Source: Actinomadura nitritigenes
GTDB taxonomy: Bacteria; Actinomycetota; Actinomycetes; Streptosporangiales; Streptosporangiaceae
Reading direction: 5' to 3'
DNA: 64,000 bases
NCBI RefSeq assembly: GCF_017573545.1
Contig: NZ_JAGEOK010000007.1
Coordinates: forward strand, 186,001-250,000
Under the pieces are notes generated by a model. That model saw only the letters and a list, made by a program, of their open reading frames with translations, ran no database searches and was not told the origin of the DNA. Made by a program: the position numbers and the translations under genes. Shown one piece after another: positions 33,637-42,507 of this stretch (the first letter of the stretch is position 1; each line of letters begins with the position of its first letter).

Positions 33637-35730
33637 TCAGTTGGGGGTGGCCAGGGTGAGCGGGAGGATCGCCTGGGCGCCCGCTTCTCTCAGCAGGCGG
33701 GTGGCGACGGTCATGGTCCATCCGGTCTCGATCCGGTCGTCGATCAGGAGCAGGGGGCCGGCCGCCTCCTTCGCGGCGACGGCGACGGGCTCGGGCAGCG
33801 CCAGCGAGTTCCAGACCGAGCGGAGGCGCTGGGCGCTGTTGTGCCGGCGCGGGACGGGCTCGCCCACGGGGACCAGGTCGCCCAGGTAGGGCAGGCGGCC
33901 GATCTCCGCGATGCGCCGGCCGAAGGTGCCGACGAGGCGGGGCCGGGAGCGCGAGCCGATCGTGACGACGCCGGCGGGGCGGGCGGCCCAGTCCCACGCG
34001 GCGAGGACCTTGACGACGGCGTCCACCATGTCGGCGGGGACGTCGGTGTCGCCGGCGGCGAACAGCTCGCGGAGCCGGTTGCCCCAGCCGATGTCGGTGA
34101 GGCGGCCGAGGGCGCGTCCCGTCTCCGCCTGCAGATCCGGTCTGATGCGGCCGGAGACGCCGAGGTCGTCCTTGACGCCGGTGGGCCACATGCGGCGCGG
34201 GGCGATGTCGACGCCGGGCCGGTGCAGGCGGTCGCGGGCACGGGTGGTCCCCTCGTCGGTGACATCGGCGGGCCAGTGCTCGCCGGTGCAGTTGTCGCAG
34301 CGCCCGCACGGCGCCGCGGCGGGGTCGTCCAGCTGCCGGCGGAGGAACTCCTCGCGGCAGGCGCCCGTCGTGATGTAGTCGAGCATCGCCTGCTGCTCGC
34401 GGCGGCGTTCCGCCGTGACGCGCTCATAGCGCTCACGGTCGTAGGCCCACGGGAGACCGGTGGACGTCCAGCCGCCCTTGACGCGGCGGACCGCGCCGTC
34501 GACGTCGAGGACCTTCAGCATCATCTCCAGGCGGTTGCGGCTCAGGTCGACCCGCGGTTCCAGCGCGCCGGTCGACAGGGGGCGGTCGGCGGCGTCGAGG
34601 ACGTCGAGGGTGGCGCGGACCACGGGTTCCGGCGGGAACGCGAGGCTGGCGAAGTAGGCCCAGATCTCGCGGTCCTCGCGGCCGGGCAGCAGGATCACCT
34701 CGGCGCGGTCGACGCCGCGCCCGGCGCGCCCGATCTGCTGGTAGTAGGCGACCGGGGACTGCGGCGCGCCGACGTGCACGATGAAGCCGAGGTCGGGCTT
34801 GTCGAAGCCCATCCCGAGGGCGCTGGTGGCGACGAGGGCCTTCAGCCGGTTGCCCTGGAGGTCCTGTTCGGCCTGGAGCCGCTCGGCCGGCTCGGTCTGG
34901 CCGGTGTAGACCGCGACCTCGTGGCCCCGGTCGCGGAGGTAGCCGGTGATCTCGTGGGCGGCGGCGATGGTGAGGGTGTAGATGATGCCCGATCCCGGCA
35001 GCGACGCCAGGTGCTCGCCGAGCCACGCGATGCGCTGCTCGGCGGTGGGCACGGAGACGACCGCGAGGCGGAGCGAGTCGCGCTCCAGCGGCCCCCGCAG
35101 CACGAGGGCGTCGTCGCCGGCGAGCTGCTCGGCGACGTCCTGGGTGACGCGGGCGTTGGCGGTGGCGGTGGTGGCGAGGACGGGGATGCCCGGCGGGAGC
35201 TCGGCGAGCAGGGTGCGCAGCCGGCGGTAGTCGGGACGGAAGTCGTGCCCCCAGTCGGAGATGCAGTGCGCCTCGTCGACCACGACGAGCCCGGCGCCGG
35301 CGGCGAGCCGCGGCAGGACCAGGTCGCGGAAGTCGGGGTTGTTGAGCCGTTCGGGGCTGACCAGCAGGACGTCGACCTCGCCGGCCTCGACCTCGGCGAA
35401 GATCCGCTGCCAGTCCTCGGTGTTGGCGGAGTTGATCGTGCGGGCGTGGATGCCGGCCCGGTCGGCGGCCTCGATCTGGTTGCGCATCAGCGCCAGCAGC
35501 GGTGAGACGATCACGGTGGGGCCGGCGCCGCGCTCGCGCAGCAGCCGCGTCGCCACGAAGTAGACGGCGGACTTGCCCCACCCGGTGCGCTGCACGACGA
35601 GGGCGCGGCGCCGGTCGACGACGAGGGTGCGGATGGCCGTCCACTGGTCGTCGCGGAGCCTGGCGTGCTCGCCGGCGAGGGCGCGCAGGCACCGCTCGGC
35701 GTCGTCGCGGAGTCCGTCGGGAGTGCTCAT
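33637..35730 (-). CDS. RecQ-like ATP-dependent DNA helicase with C-terminal phosphoribosyltransferase-like domain
   Basis: This 697-aa helicase has Walker A TGWGKS at about 49-54, the DEAH box VVDEAHCISDW at 150-160, motif III ATTATANARV and motif VI YYQQIGRAGRG. A zinc-binding cysteine set follows (ACREEFLRR, then PCGRCDNCTG). The last about 60 residues contain LLLIDDRIETGWTMTVATRLL, which matches the PRPP-binding signature of type I phosphoribosyltransferases and is not part of E. coli RecQ. AAAGGGGGC precedes the ATG. It unwinds DNA in repair or recombination; the role of the extra domain is unknown. Confidence 0.9.
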   Translation of the reverse strand: MSTPDGLRDDAERCLRALAGEHARLRDDQWTAIRTLVVDRRRALVVQRTGWGKSAVYFVATRLLRERGAGPTVIVSPLLALMRNQIEAADRAGIHARTINSANTEDWQRIFAEVEAGEVDVLLVSPERLNNPDFRDLVLPRLAAGAGLVVVDEAHCISDWGHDFRPDYRRLRTLLAELPPGIPVLATTATANARVTQDVAEQLAGDDALVLRGPLERDSLRLAVVSVPTAEQRIAWLGEHLASLPGSGIIYTLTIAAAHEITGYLRDRGHEVAVYTGQTEPAERLQAEQDLQGNRLKALVATSALGMGFDKPDLGFIVHVGAPQSPVAYYQQIGRAGRGVDRAEVILLPGREDREIWAYFASLAFPPEPVVRATLDVLDAADRPLSTGALEPRVDLSRNRLEMMLKVLDVDGAVRRVKGGWTSTGLPWAYDRERYERVTAERRREQQAMLDYITTGACREEFLRRQLDDPAAAPCGRCDNCTGEHWPADVTDEGTTRARDRLHRPGVDIAPRRMWPTGVKDDLGVSGRIRPDLQAETGRALGRLTDIGWGNRLRELFAAGDTDVPADMVDAVVKVLAAWDWAARPAGVVTIGSRSRPRLVGTFGRRIAEIGRLPYLGDLVPVGEPVPRRHNSAQRLRSVWNSLALPEPVAVAAKEAAGPLLLIDDRIETGWTMTVATRLLREAGAQAILPLTLATPN

Positions 35731-35775
35731 GCCCCCTTTGGTACCAGCGGCGGCCGAGCACTCGCACCAGAACCT

Positions 35776-35792
35776 CGTTCTGTGGATAACCG
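35776..35792 (-). promoter_or_regulatory. DnaA-box-like site in the recQ/exporter intergenic region
   Basis: The minus strand reads TTATCCACA inside CGGTTATCCACAGAACG. The same 17-mer occurs at 47426-47442. It lies 46 bases upstream of the RecQ-like gene start, in a 124-base divergent gap. Confidence 0.6.
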
Positions 35793-35808
35793 TGCGCCGA
35801 CCCGGCGG

Positions 35809-35836
35809 TGACGGTCGGTGGTGCCATGGGTAGCCT
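35809..35836 (+). promoter_or_regulatory. Candidate promoter of the Thr/Ser exporter gene
   Basis: TGACGG (35809-35814) and TAGCCT (35831-35836) are separated by 16 bases, close to actinomycete sigma-70-type hexamers. Transcription would then begin about 12 bases before the ATG at 35855. Confidence 0.35.
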
Positions 35837-35854
35837 GCCTTGAAGATCGGTTTC

Positions 35855-37249
35855 ATGGCGGAAGGACACCTGCGGGGGATGGGCGCGGCGGAACGCTTGC
35901 GGCGGACGTGGCATGTCCTGTGGGACGGGTCACCGCCGGAACCCCTCGAGGACGAGCCGAGCGAGGTCGTCGACCCGCGCGCGGTGGATCTCGTCCTTCG
36001 CGTCGGCGAGCTCCTCCTGGCCAGCGGCGAGACCACCGAGCGCGTGAACGAGGCCATGCTGGGCCTCGCGGTCGCCTACGAGCTCCCCCGCTGCGAGGTC
36101 CAGGTGACGCTCACCAGCATCCTGGTGTCGTCCCACCCCGGTAAGGGCGCGCCTCCGGTGACGGGATCGCGGGCCATCCGGCGCCGCACGCCCGCCTACT
36201 GGCGCCTCACCAAACTGCACGCCCTCGTCCAGGAGGCGTCCATCGGGATGCTGGAACTGGACGAGGCCCACAAGCTGCTCGCGGAGATGAAGCGGGGGCG
36301 GGGCCCGTACCCGCCGTGGCTCATCGTGGCGTCGCTGGGGCTGATCGCCGCCTCGGCCAGTGTCCTGTCGGGCGGCGGTTTCCTGGTCGCGGGAACGGCG
36401 TTCGTCGCCACCCTGCTGGGCGACCGGACGGCCGCCGCCCTCGCCCGCCGCGGCATCGCGGAGTTCTTCCAGCTGACGGTGGCCGCCGCCATCGGCGCCG
36501 CCGCCGCGGCCATCGTGGTCGCGGCGGGCAACCCGCAGCACGCCTCGACCATCGTCACCGGCGCGATCCTCGCCCTGCTGCCCGGGCGGCCCCTCGTGGC
36601 CAGCATCCAGGACGGCATCACCGGCGACCTCGTCAGCGCGGCCGCGCGCGGGCTGGAGGTCTTCTTCATGATCGCGGCCATCGTCGCGGGTCTCGGCGCG
36701 GTGGTGTACGTCGCGGTGAACGTGAACGTGCCGATCGACGTGAGCCACCTGCCCACGGCCCCAGTGACGCTGAAGCCCGTCCAGCTGATGGCGGCCGCCG
36801 CCGTGTCGGTGACGTTCGCGGTGTCGCTGGCGGCGCCGCGGGACGTGCTCCTGGCGTCCGCCCTCGGCGGCGCGCTGATCTGGACGATCTACGTGCTGCT
36901 CCGGGGATGGAACGTTCCGCCTGTCTTGGCCTCGGCGATGGCGGCGATCGTCGTGGGCGTGCTGGCGAACTGGCTGGCCCGTCGCCACGGCGCGCCCGTG
37001 ATGCCGTACGTCGTGCCGGCCATCGGGCCCCTGCTGCCGGGGACGGCGCTCTACCGCGGCATGGTCGAGCTGAACACCGGTTCCCCGCAGTCCGGAGTGC
37101 TGAGCCTCATCGGCGCCCTGTCCGTGGCCCTCGCGCTCGGCGCCGGCGTCAACCTCGGTGGCGAACTCGTGCGCGCGTTCCAGCACGTCGGGCTCACCGC
37201 GGGGGGACGCTGGACGCGTCCGGCGGCGCGCCGGACGCGGGGCTTCTGA
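35855..37249 (+). CDS. Threonine/serine exporter family membrane protein (ThrE-like)
   Basis: This 464-aa protein has an N-terminal soluble domain with VDLVLRVGELLLASGETTERVNEAML and CEVQVTLTSILVSS, the ThrE signature region. Ten or so membrane segments follow, arranged as two related halves, including GRPLVASIQDGITGDLVSAAARGLEV and PYVVPAIGPLLPGTALYRGMVEL. Family members export threonine and serine. The start is uncertain: TTG 35840, ATG 35855 and ATG 35879 are all in frame. I chose 35855 by promoter spacing. It is divergent from the helicase gene. Confidence 0.88.
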   Translation: MAEGHLRGMGAAERLRRTWHVLWDGSPPEPLEDEPSEVVDPRAVDLVLRVGELLLASGETTERVNEAMLGLAVAYELPRCEVQVTLTSILVSSHPGKGAPPVTGSRAIRRRTPAYWRLTKLHALVQEASIGMLELDEAHKLLAEMKRGRGPYPPWLIVASLGLIAASASVLSGGGFLVAGTAFVATLLGDRTAAALARRGIAEFFQLTVAAAIGAAAAAIVVAAGNPQHASTIVTGAILALLPGRPLVASIQDGITGDLVSAAARGLEVFFMIAAIVAGLGAVVYVAVNVNVPIDVSHLPTAPVTLKPVQLMAAAAVSVTFAVSLAAPRDVLLASALGGALIWTIYVLLRGWNVPPVLASAMAAIVVGVLANWLARRHGAPVMPYVVPAIGPLLPGTALYRGMVELNTGSPQSGVLSLIGALSVALALGAGVNLGGELVRAFQHVGLTAGGRWTRPAARRTRGF

Positions 37250-37304
37250 CAGCACGGCCTTCCCGACCCCCGAAACTGTCGGTGGCGGACGTTACCTTCG
37301 CGGC

Positions 37305-37631
37305 ATGTACCGACAGGGAGACATCCTGATCCTGCCCGTGCCGGAGGCGGAGGTTCCGCAATCCGTGCGGGACCTGCCCCCGTCCCCGAGGGACGGCCGG
37401 GGGCGCATGGTGCTGGCGCTGGGCGAGGCCACCGGCCACGCGCACGCGCTCACGGCGCCCGGTTCGCTGCTGCGGGTCCCCGACCCGCTCGCGCCCGACC
37501 ACCTGCACCTGCCGTCCGGCGGCCGGCTCGTGCACGAGGAGCACGCGGCGATAACCCTGCCCAAGGGCTGGTACAAGGTGATCCGGCAACGCGAGTACGT
37601 GCCGGGCTCCGTCCGGGTCGTGGCGGACTGA
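37305..37631 (+). CDS. 108-aa conserved-looking hypothetical protein upstream of DUF6745
   Basis: The product begins MYRQGDILILPVPEAEVPQS and contains LALGEATGHAHAL, LVHEEHAAITLPKGWYKVIRQREY. The regular beta pattern and conserved-looking His residues (GHAHAL, HEEHA) suggest a small beta-barrel, perhaps metal-binding. No ribosome site is visible before the ATG. TTACCT lies about 12 bases upstream, so the mRNA may be leaderless. It ends 12 bases before the DUF6745 gene, which implies an operon and a joint function. I know this arrangement but not a function. Confidence 0.8.
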   Translation: MYRQGDILILPVPEAEVPQSVRDLPPSPRDGRGRMVLALGEATGHAHALTAPGSLLRVPDPLAPDHLHLPSGGRLVHEEHAAITLPKGWYKVIRQREYVPGSVRVVAD

Positions 37632-37643
37632 GGGGCGGCTTCG

Positions 37644-38795
37644 ATGGTCACCGAGACGCGGCGCGAGCCGCACTACGTGGTCGGCGACTGGCAGGCGGAC
37701 GCCTTCCGCGCCGATCCGGCCGACCGGGCGCGAGCGGAGGCGGGCGTGGCCGCCGCCTACGCGGACGCCGGCCTGGCCGCTCCCGAACGGTTCGTGTGGG
37801 TGCCCTCCCCCGCGCGCGGGGCCGTCGCGGCCGCCGTACTGGGCGGCCATGAGGCGGCGTTGCGCAAGGCCGGGCTGGACGACCTGTGCGACCGGGCCCG
37901 CGCCGACCTCGGCGAAGGCACCGCGGGGGCGAGCGTCCTGGCGGACGTGCGGACCCGTCCATGGGAGGCCGAGCGGACGGCGGCCTGCTCCGAACAGGGG
38001 CCGGAGCAGTGGCCGCGGACGTGGGCCGAGACCGGCGGGCTCCTCTGGAACCAGGTCCAGTCGCTGGTCACCCGGGTGCGGGGCGCCATCGGCGAGCAGG
38101 CGCGGAGCCGGTCGGCCAGGGCGGGCGACCCGATGCCGACACCAGAGGAGAACGCGGCCGAGAGCATCCTGCGCGCCGCGACGCTCGACGCCGTCCTCGG
38201 CCAGCACGACGCGCCGTGGCTGGCGCTGTTCGAGTCGGTGGGCCGGTTGGACGGGCCTTTGGCGGGCCTGGCGGAGGCGGCCCGCTCGTCCGGCTGGTGG
38301 TGGCCCTACGAACGGCTGGCCATCATGTCGGAGCGCCCCTGCGAGCTGCACCGCGACGAACCGGGGCGGCTGCACCGCGGAGACGGCCCGGCCCTCGCCT
38401 ACCCCGACGGCTTCTCGCTGCACGCCTGGCGGGGCATGCCGATCCCGCCGGATTTCGTGGCCTCCCTCACCGGCCTCACGGCCGACCGCATCTCCGCCGA
38501 GGAGAACGCGGAGCTGCGCCGGGTGATGCTGGAGATCTTCGGCTACGACCGGTACCTGGCGGAGACGGGCGCGCGGCCCCTGCACCAGGACGAGACCGGC
38601 GTGCTGTGGTCCATCGACCTGCCCGGGGACGAGCCCGTCGTCATGGTCGAGGTGGTCAACTCCACGCCCGAACCGGACGGCACGCACCGCACCTACTACC
38701 TGCGGGTCCCGCCGTCCACGCGCACCGCGCGCGCGGGGGTCGCGTGGACGTTCGGCGTCGACGAGGCCGACTACCGCCCGCAGAAGCAGACCTGA
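37644..38795 (+). CDS. DUF6745 domain protein
   Basis: This 383-aa cytosolic protein has an Ala-rich helical N-terminal half (ARAEAGVAAAYADAGLAAPERFVWVPSPARGA). The C-terminal half is characteristic of DUF6745: WWWPYERLAIMSERPCELHRDEPGRLHRGDGPALAYPDGFSLHAWRG in overlapping short motifs, then LAETGARPLHQDETGVLWSID. GAGGGGC precedes the ATG. It is paired with the 108-aa gene. Function is unknown. Confidence 0.82.
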   Translation: MVTETRREPHYVVGDWQADAFRADPADRARAEAGVAAAYADAGLAAPERFVWVPSPARGAVAAAVLGGHEAALRKAGLDDLCDRARADLGEGTAGASVLADVRTRPWEAERTAACSEQGPEQWPRTWAETGGLLWNQVQSLVTRVRGAIGEQARSRSARAGDPMPTPEENAAESILRAATLDAVLGQHDAPWLALFESVGRLDGPLAGLAEAARSSGWWWPYERLAIMSERPCELHRDEPGRLHRGDGPALAYPDGFSLHAWRGMPIPPDFVASLTGLTADRISAEENAELRRVMLEIFGYDRYLAETGARPLHQDETGVLWSIDLPGDEPVVMVEVVNSTPEPDGTHRTYYLRVPPSTRTARAGVAWTFGVDEADYRPQKQT

Positions 38796-38844
38796 CCTCT
38801 GGACGGCCTCCGGCGGGCCCGCGCCGTCCGTCCTCGTGGCGGGA

Positions 38845-38879
38845 GCCCCTTGGTAGCACTTCCCCTGTCACCAAGGGGC
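38845..38879. terminator. Bidirectional terminator between DUF6745 and the anti-sigma-type ATPase gene
   Basis: GCCCCTTGGT (38845-38854) pairs perfectly with ACCAAGGGGC (38870-38879) around a 15-base loop, midway between two convergent genes. Confidence 0.75.
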
Positions 38880-38915
38880 GCCCGCCCGCTCCCGCCCGCC
38901 CGGTCCGTCGAGCGA

Positions 38916-39302
38916 TCACGTTGTCGCGGCCTGGGCCCAGGTCACCTTGCCCTCACCGGTGGGCCGCCAGCCCCAGGAGCGGGACAGGGCGCCGACGAGG
39001 AAGAGCCCTCGGCCGCTTTCGGCCTGCAGGTCGTGCGCGGGCTCGACGGGTCCCTCGGGGTTGTCGTCCCACACCTCCACCATGGCCGTCTTGTCGTCCG
39101 GCAGGTACAGCACCAGGGTGACGGTGCTGGCGTGACGGATCGCGTTGGTGACGAGTTCACTGGTGATGAGTTCGACGTCGCCCGTGGCGTCCGGGCGGTC
39201 CCAGCCCTCCAGCGCGGCGCGGACGACGTCGCGCGCCGTGCGCACCGACGTGTCCGCCGGCTTCAGCGCGAGGAGGAAGTGGGGGCGTTCGAAGTAGTCC
39301 AC
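38916..39302 (-). CDS. Anti-sigma-type ATP-binding protein (HATPase_c_2)
   Basis: This 128-aa protein has the GHKL fold of RsbW/SpoIIAB-like regulators: the N-box ELITSELVTNAIRHAS, the G1-box VEVWDDNPEGP and the G2-box SGRGLFLVGALSRSWGW. Such proteins act as serine kinases or anti-sigma factors toward SpoIIE/STAS partners; actinomycetes carry many orphans. It starts at GTG 39302 because the conserved part begins FERPHFLLALKPADTSVRTAR. No sigma or anti-anti-sigma gene is adjacent. The 270 bases upstream (39303-39572) hold no gene and show no promoter I can name. Confidence 0.88.
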   Translation of the reverse strand: MDYFERPHFLLALKPADTSVRTARDVVRAALEGWDRPDATGDVELITSELVTNAIRHASTVTLVLYLPDDKTAMVEVWDDNPEGPVEPAHDLQAESGRGLFLVGALSRSWGWRPTGEGKVTWAQAATT

Positions 39303-39572
39303 GGCATCGCCTAACGGTCGCCTGCTATCGCCAGCATGCGCCCTCCAGGGCGGTCGTGCACGGGAACCGCTCCCCATGTCATGACCGTCCGCGCGGCTCG
39401 ACCACCGCCTGAGTCGTTCACTGTTCGCAGTCATTCAGCTCCGTTTAGTGACCATGCGGGACCATCCACAGAGTGGCGGCACGGACGGAGATTTGCAAGG
39501 CGTCCGCGAACGCCCGTCCCGTCCGCGATCGGACAGCGCCGGGGCAGGTCGCAGGGGTGGGTCACCTCGCGG

Positions 39573-40427
39573 CTACATATCGCCGAGCAGGGCGGGGATG
39601 CGTTCGAGGACGCCGCCGGCGAAGGTGTCGTAGAGACCGAGCGGCTTGAGGTGGACGTAACCGATGTGACAGTCGCACGTGTCCAGCGGGCAAGGGCGCG
39701 GGACGAGGGCGTCGCGGAACGAGCCGTCGTAGAGGTTGCCCAGGACGGCCGGCACGAAGTGGCAGCGGCGGACCGTCCCCTCGCCGTCGACCGACACGAC
39801 GGTCTCACCCGTACGGCAGGCGAGCCCGCGGCTGGCGTGCGGGTGCCGGCTGACCGGGAACAGCGGATCGAGCGCCGTCCACGCGGCGGCCTCCTCGTCG
39901 CTGTAGGCGCGCCCCTCGGCCGCGTTGACCCAGAGGTAGGTGCCGGGCGGAAGTTCGGCGCGGAGGCGGCGCGCCGCCTCCAGGTGGCCGGGCTCCCCGA
40001 CGATTCCGACGCTGTGGCGGACGCCGCGGTCGGTCAGCTCTCGGCACTTGTCCAGGAAGCGGTCGTAGGAGACCTGGCCGGGGTGGTACGTCGCCCAGAG
40101 GGCGAGCTTGGACAAGTCCGCCTCGGACGTCCACGACACGCGGTGGCTGAGGTTCGTCTGGATCGCGACCCGCTCGACGTGCGGCAGGTGGCTCAGTTCC
40201 GTCAGCGCCCGCCGGTACCAGGACCTGACGAGCCCCTCCCCCCACGGCGTGAAGAGGACGGACACGCGGTGCTCCTGCCCGGCCACCCACGCGGTGAAGC
40301 GTTCGAGGGCCGCACGGTCCGCACGCAGCTGTTCCGGCGTATCGCGCCGCTTGGCGAACGGGCAGTAGGGGCAGTCGTAATCACAGCTGGCGAGCGGGCC
40401 CCGATAGAGGATCGTGAGGTGCCGCAT
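39573..40427 (-). CDS. STM4011-family radical SAM protein
   Basis: This 284-aa enzyme binds a [4Fe-4S] cluster through Cys15, Cys19 and Cys22 (CDYDCPYC), the CX3CX2C motif of radical SAM proteins. ILYRGPLASCDYDCPYCPFAK is the recognisable family start. Extra cysteines in GLACRTGE, RRCHF and PCPLDTCDCHIGY may hold an auxiliary cluster, a feature of peptide-modifying members. It is the last gene of a five-gene operon; its ATG overlaps the stop of the STM4012-type gene by one base (TGATG). Biochemistry is unknown. Confidence 0.9.
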   Translation of the reverse strand: MRHLTILYRGPLASCDYDCPYCPFAKRRDTPEQLRADRAALERFTAWVAGQEHRVSVLFTPWGEGLVRSWYRRALTELSHLPHVERVAIQTNLSHRVSWTSEADLSKLALWATYHPGQVSYDRFLDKCRELTDRGVRHSVGIVGEPGHLEAARRLRAELPPGTYLWVNAAEGRAYSDEEAAAWTALDPLFPVSRHPHASRGLACRTGETVVSVDGEGTVRRCHFVPAVLGNLYDGSFRDALVPRPCPLDTCDCHIGYVHLKPLGLYDTFAGGVLERIPALLGDM

Positions 40428-41719
40428 CAGCGCGCCTCATAGGAGGCCATCAGTTCCGTGACGCGCCGGGAGAAGAGCCCTGGCCCGATCGCGTCGGAAT
40501 GGGCGAGCCCCTCGGGCGTGAGTCTCAGGACCGTCTCCGTGGTCTCCAGCCAGCCGAGGTCGTCGAACGGCGCCAGTTCCGCGGCGAAGTCGGCGCACGG
40601 GTCGGTGCCGAAGCGGGCCTTGTAGGAGTCCCGGTCGAGCCCGCCGGCCTGAAGGAGCGACTGGAGGAGATGGCGGCGGCGCCGCTCCCCCTCGTCCAGT
40701 TCGAATCCGACGCGCGCGGTGGTGAAGTCGTCTTCACGGACGTAGCCGTCGATGATGGAACGGACGTGCCGCTGCTCGACCGCGTACTCGAACGAGTAGT
40801 GCATGCCGGCTGTGTACGAGCGCGCTCCTGATCCCAGGCCGACCATCCCGTCGGTCTGGCAGCAGTATTCGGTGCCGCCGGTCGCGCCGTTCGGCAACCG
40901 GAACATGCGCATCGAGACCTGCTCATAGCCTTCGCCCAGGAGATGGTCACGGCCGAGCCGGTAAAGGGCGAGGCGCTGGTCGTCCCAGTCCTGCGCGCGG
41001 CGCCCCAGTCCGGTCAGGGGGCGGACATAGAGCGGGTAGAGGTAGAGCTCCTCGGGACGCCATTCCAGTGCGGCGTTCAAGGAATGGAGCCATGTGGCGG
41101 GCGTCTGCCCGTCGATGCCGTAGATGAGGTCGATGTTGAGCGTCGGGAAGCCCACGGCGCGGATCCGGTCGAGAGCCGCCTCGACCTCCGCGCGCTTCTG
41201 CGGGCGGACTGCGGCGCGGGCCTCCTCGTCGATGAAGCTCTGCACCCCGATGGACACCCGGGTGGTGCCGCGTTCGGCGAGGACGGTCAGCCGGTCGGTG
41301 GTCGCGGTCGCCGGGGACGTCTCCACGCCGAGCGGGATCTCGCCGAATCCGGGGAACCTGCCGGCGATGCCGCAGAGCCGTTCCAGTTCCGCCGCGGTGA
41401 AGTAGGTGGGCGTTCCGCCGCCGAAGGCCGCGGTGGCGAACGACGCACCGCCCCCCAGCGCTTCCAGTACGGCGGTCGCTTGACGGTCGAGGGCGTCCAG
41501 GTAGGCGCCGGTCAGCTCTTCGGGGGCTCCCGTCCGCGTGAAGAGGTTGCAGAAGCCGCACCGCATCTCGCAGAACGGCACATGCATGTAGAGGAAGAGC
41601 GCATCCAGCGGTTCCCCCGCCCACACCTTTCGCAGTGCGGGTTGCGGCGTCAGCGGGCGGTAGGCGGTCTTGTGCGGGTAGGCGTATACGTACGCCTGGT
41701 ACGGCCCGGTGGTGGTCAC
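40427..41719 (-). CDS. STM4012-family radical SAM protein (HemN/HemW-like)
   Basis: This 430-aa enzyme has the radical SAM motif at Cys50, Cys54 and Cys57 (FCEMRCGFCNLF) and a HemN/HemW-type TIM barrel (AFGGGTPTYF, VETSPATAT, VSIGVQSFIDEEARAA, NIDLIYGIDGQT). A HemN-like C-terminal domain ends LTPEGLAHSDAIGPGLFSRRVTELMASYE. It differs from true HemN by length and by its gene neighbours. The GTG at 41719 overlaps the stop of the preceding hydrolase gene (GTGA), so translation is coupled. The substrate is unknown. Confidence 0.9.
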   Translation of the reverse strand: MTTTGPYQAYVYAYPHKTAYRPLTPQPALRKVWAGEPLDALFLYMHVPFCEMRCGFCNLFTRTGAPEELTGAYLDALDRQATAVLEALGGGASFATAAFGGGTPTYFTAAELERLCGIAGRFPGFGEIPLGVETSPATATTDRLTVLAERGTTRVSIGVQSFIDEEARAAVRPQKRAEVEAALDRIRAVGFPTLNIDLIYGIDGQTPATWLHSLNAALEWRPEELYLYPLYVRPLTGLGRRAQDWDDQRLALYRLGRDHLLGEGYEQVSMRMFRLPNGATGGTEYCCQTDGMVGLGSGARSYTAGMHYSFEYAVEQRHVRSIIDGYVREDDFTTARVGFELDEGERRRRHLLQSLLQAGGLDRDSYKARFGTDPCADFAAELAPFDDLGWLETTETVLRLTPEGLAHSDAIGPGLFSRRVTELMASYEAR

Positions 41720-42507
41720 GATAGAACGAACTCCCCGTACGGAACGGTCCACACGACTTCGTGGCCGATGCGGTGACCGGTGTGGCCGTCCTCCCCGTAC
41801 GCCGTTCCGTGGTCGGAGCAGACGATGACGAAACACGGACGGCGCATCAGGTCGAACAAGCGCCCTATATGAGCGTCGACATGGCGGAGGGCGGAGGCGT
41901 GACTGGCGCGGGTGTCCCCGTGCGCGCGCGTACCGCCGTCCAGGTAGAACCAGTTGGGCTGGTGCAAGGACGCGACGTTCAAGAGCAGGAACAGACGACG
42001 ATCGGCAGGCAGCCTCGCCATGACGTCGGCGATCCGGTCGAGCTGGTTGGGCAGCGAGGCCGGATCCGTCACTCCGAACCCGGGTTCCCAATGGCTCTCG
42101 GCGAAGAGCGACGGCAGCGCGGAGCCGAGCGGTGTGCGCTTGTTGAAGAAACCGACGCCGCCGACGCACACCGTGTGGTAACCGGCGGACGCGAGCCCGG
42201 TGGGCAGGTCGGCGGCGTCGAACGTCCATGTTCCGGTGCCGGTCGTCTCGCTGCCCGGGAACGCCCCCGCGAACAGCCGCGGGTGGGGGCCCGGGGACGC
42301 GGGCGTGGGCAGGAATCCGGCCAGCATCGCGGTGTGGGCGGCGTAGGTGAAGCTGCCGGGTGTGTGGCGGCGCTCCCAGCGGCCGCCGGGCAGCAACGAG
42401 GCCAGGGTGGGCGTCTCGCCGGCGGCCGCCAGTTCGGCTGCCACGTCGTAGCGCAGCGTGTCGAGCGTCACCAGCAGCACGTCGTGGCTGCCGATGACCT
42501 CGTTCAT
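41716..42507 (-). CDS. STM4013/SEN3800-family hydrolase (sulfatase/alkaline phosphatase fold)
   Basis: This 263-aa protein has metal and nucleophile motifs of the sulfatase/phosphatase superfamily: VLLVTLDTLRYDVA, HTPGSFTYAAHTAMLAGFLP, and the metal site VIVCSDHGTAYGEDGHTGH. It has no signal peptide, so it is cytosolic. The ATG at 42507 overlaps the STM4014-type stop (ATGA). An in-frame ATG at 42516 would add three residues. Within this operon it may hydrolyse a phospho- or sulfo-ester intermediate, but that is inference. Confidence 0.88.
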   Translation of the reverse strand: MNEVIGSHDVLLVTLDTLRYDVAAELAAAGETPTLASLLPGGRWERRHTPGSFTYAAHTAMLAGFLPTPASPGPHPRLFAGAFPGSETTGTGTWTFDAADLPTGLASAGYHTVCVGGVGFFNKRTPLGSALPSLFAESHWEPGFGVTDPASLPNQLDRIADVMARLPADRRLFLLLNVASLHQPNWFYLDGGTRAHGDTRASHASALRHVDAHIGRLFDLMRRPCFVIVCSDHGTAYGEDGHTGHRIGHEVVWTVPYGEFVLS

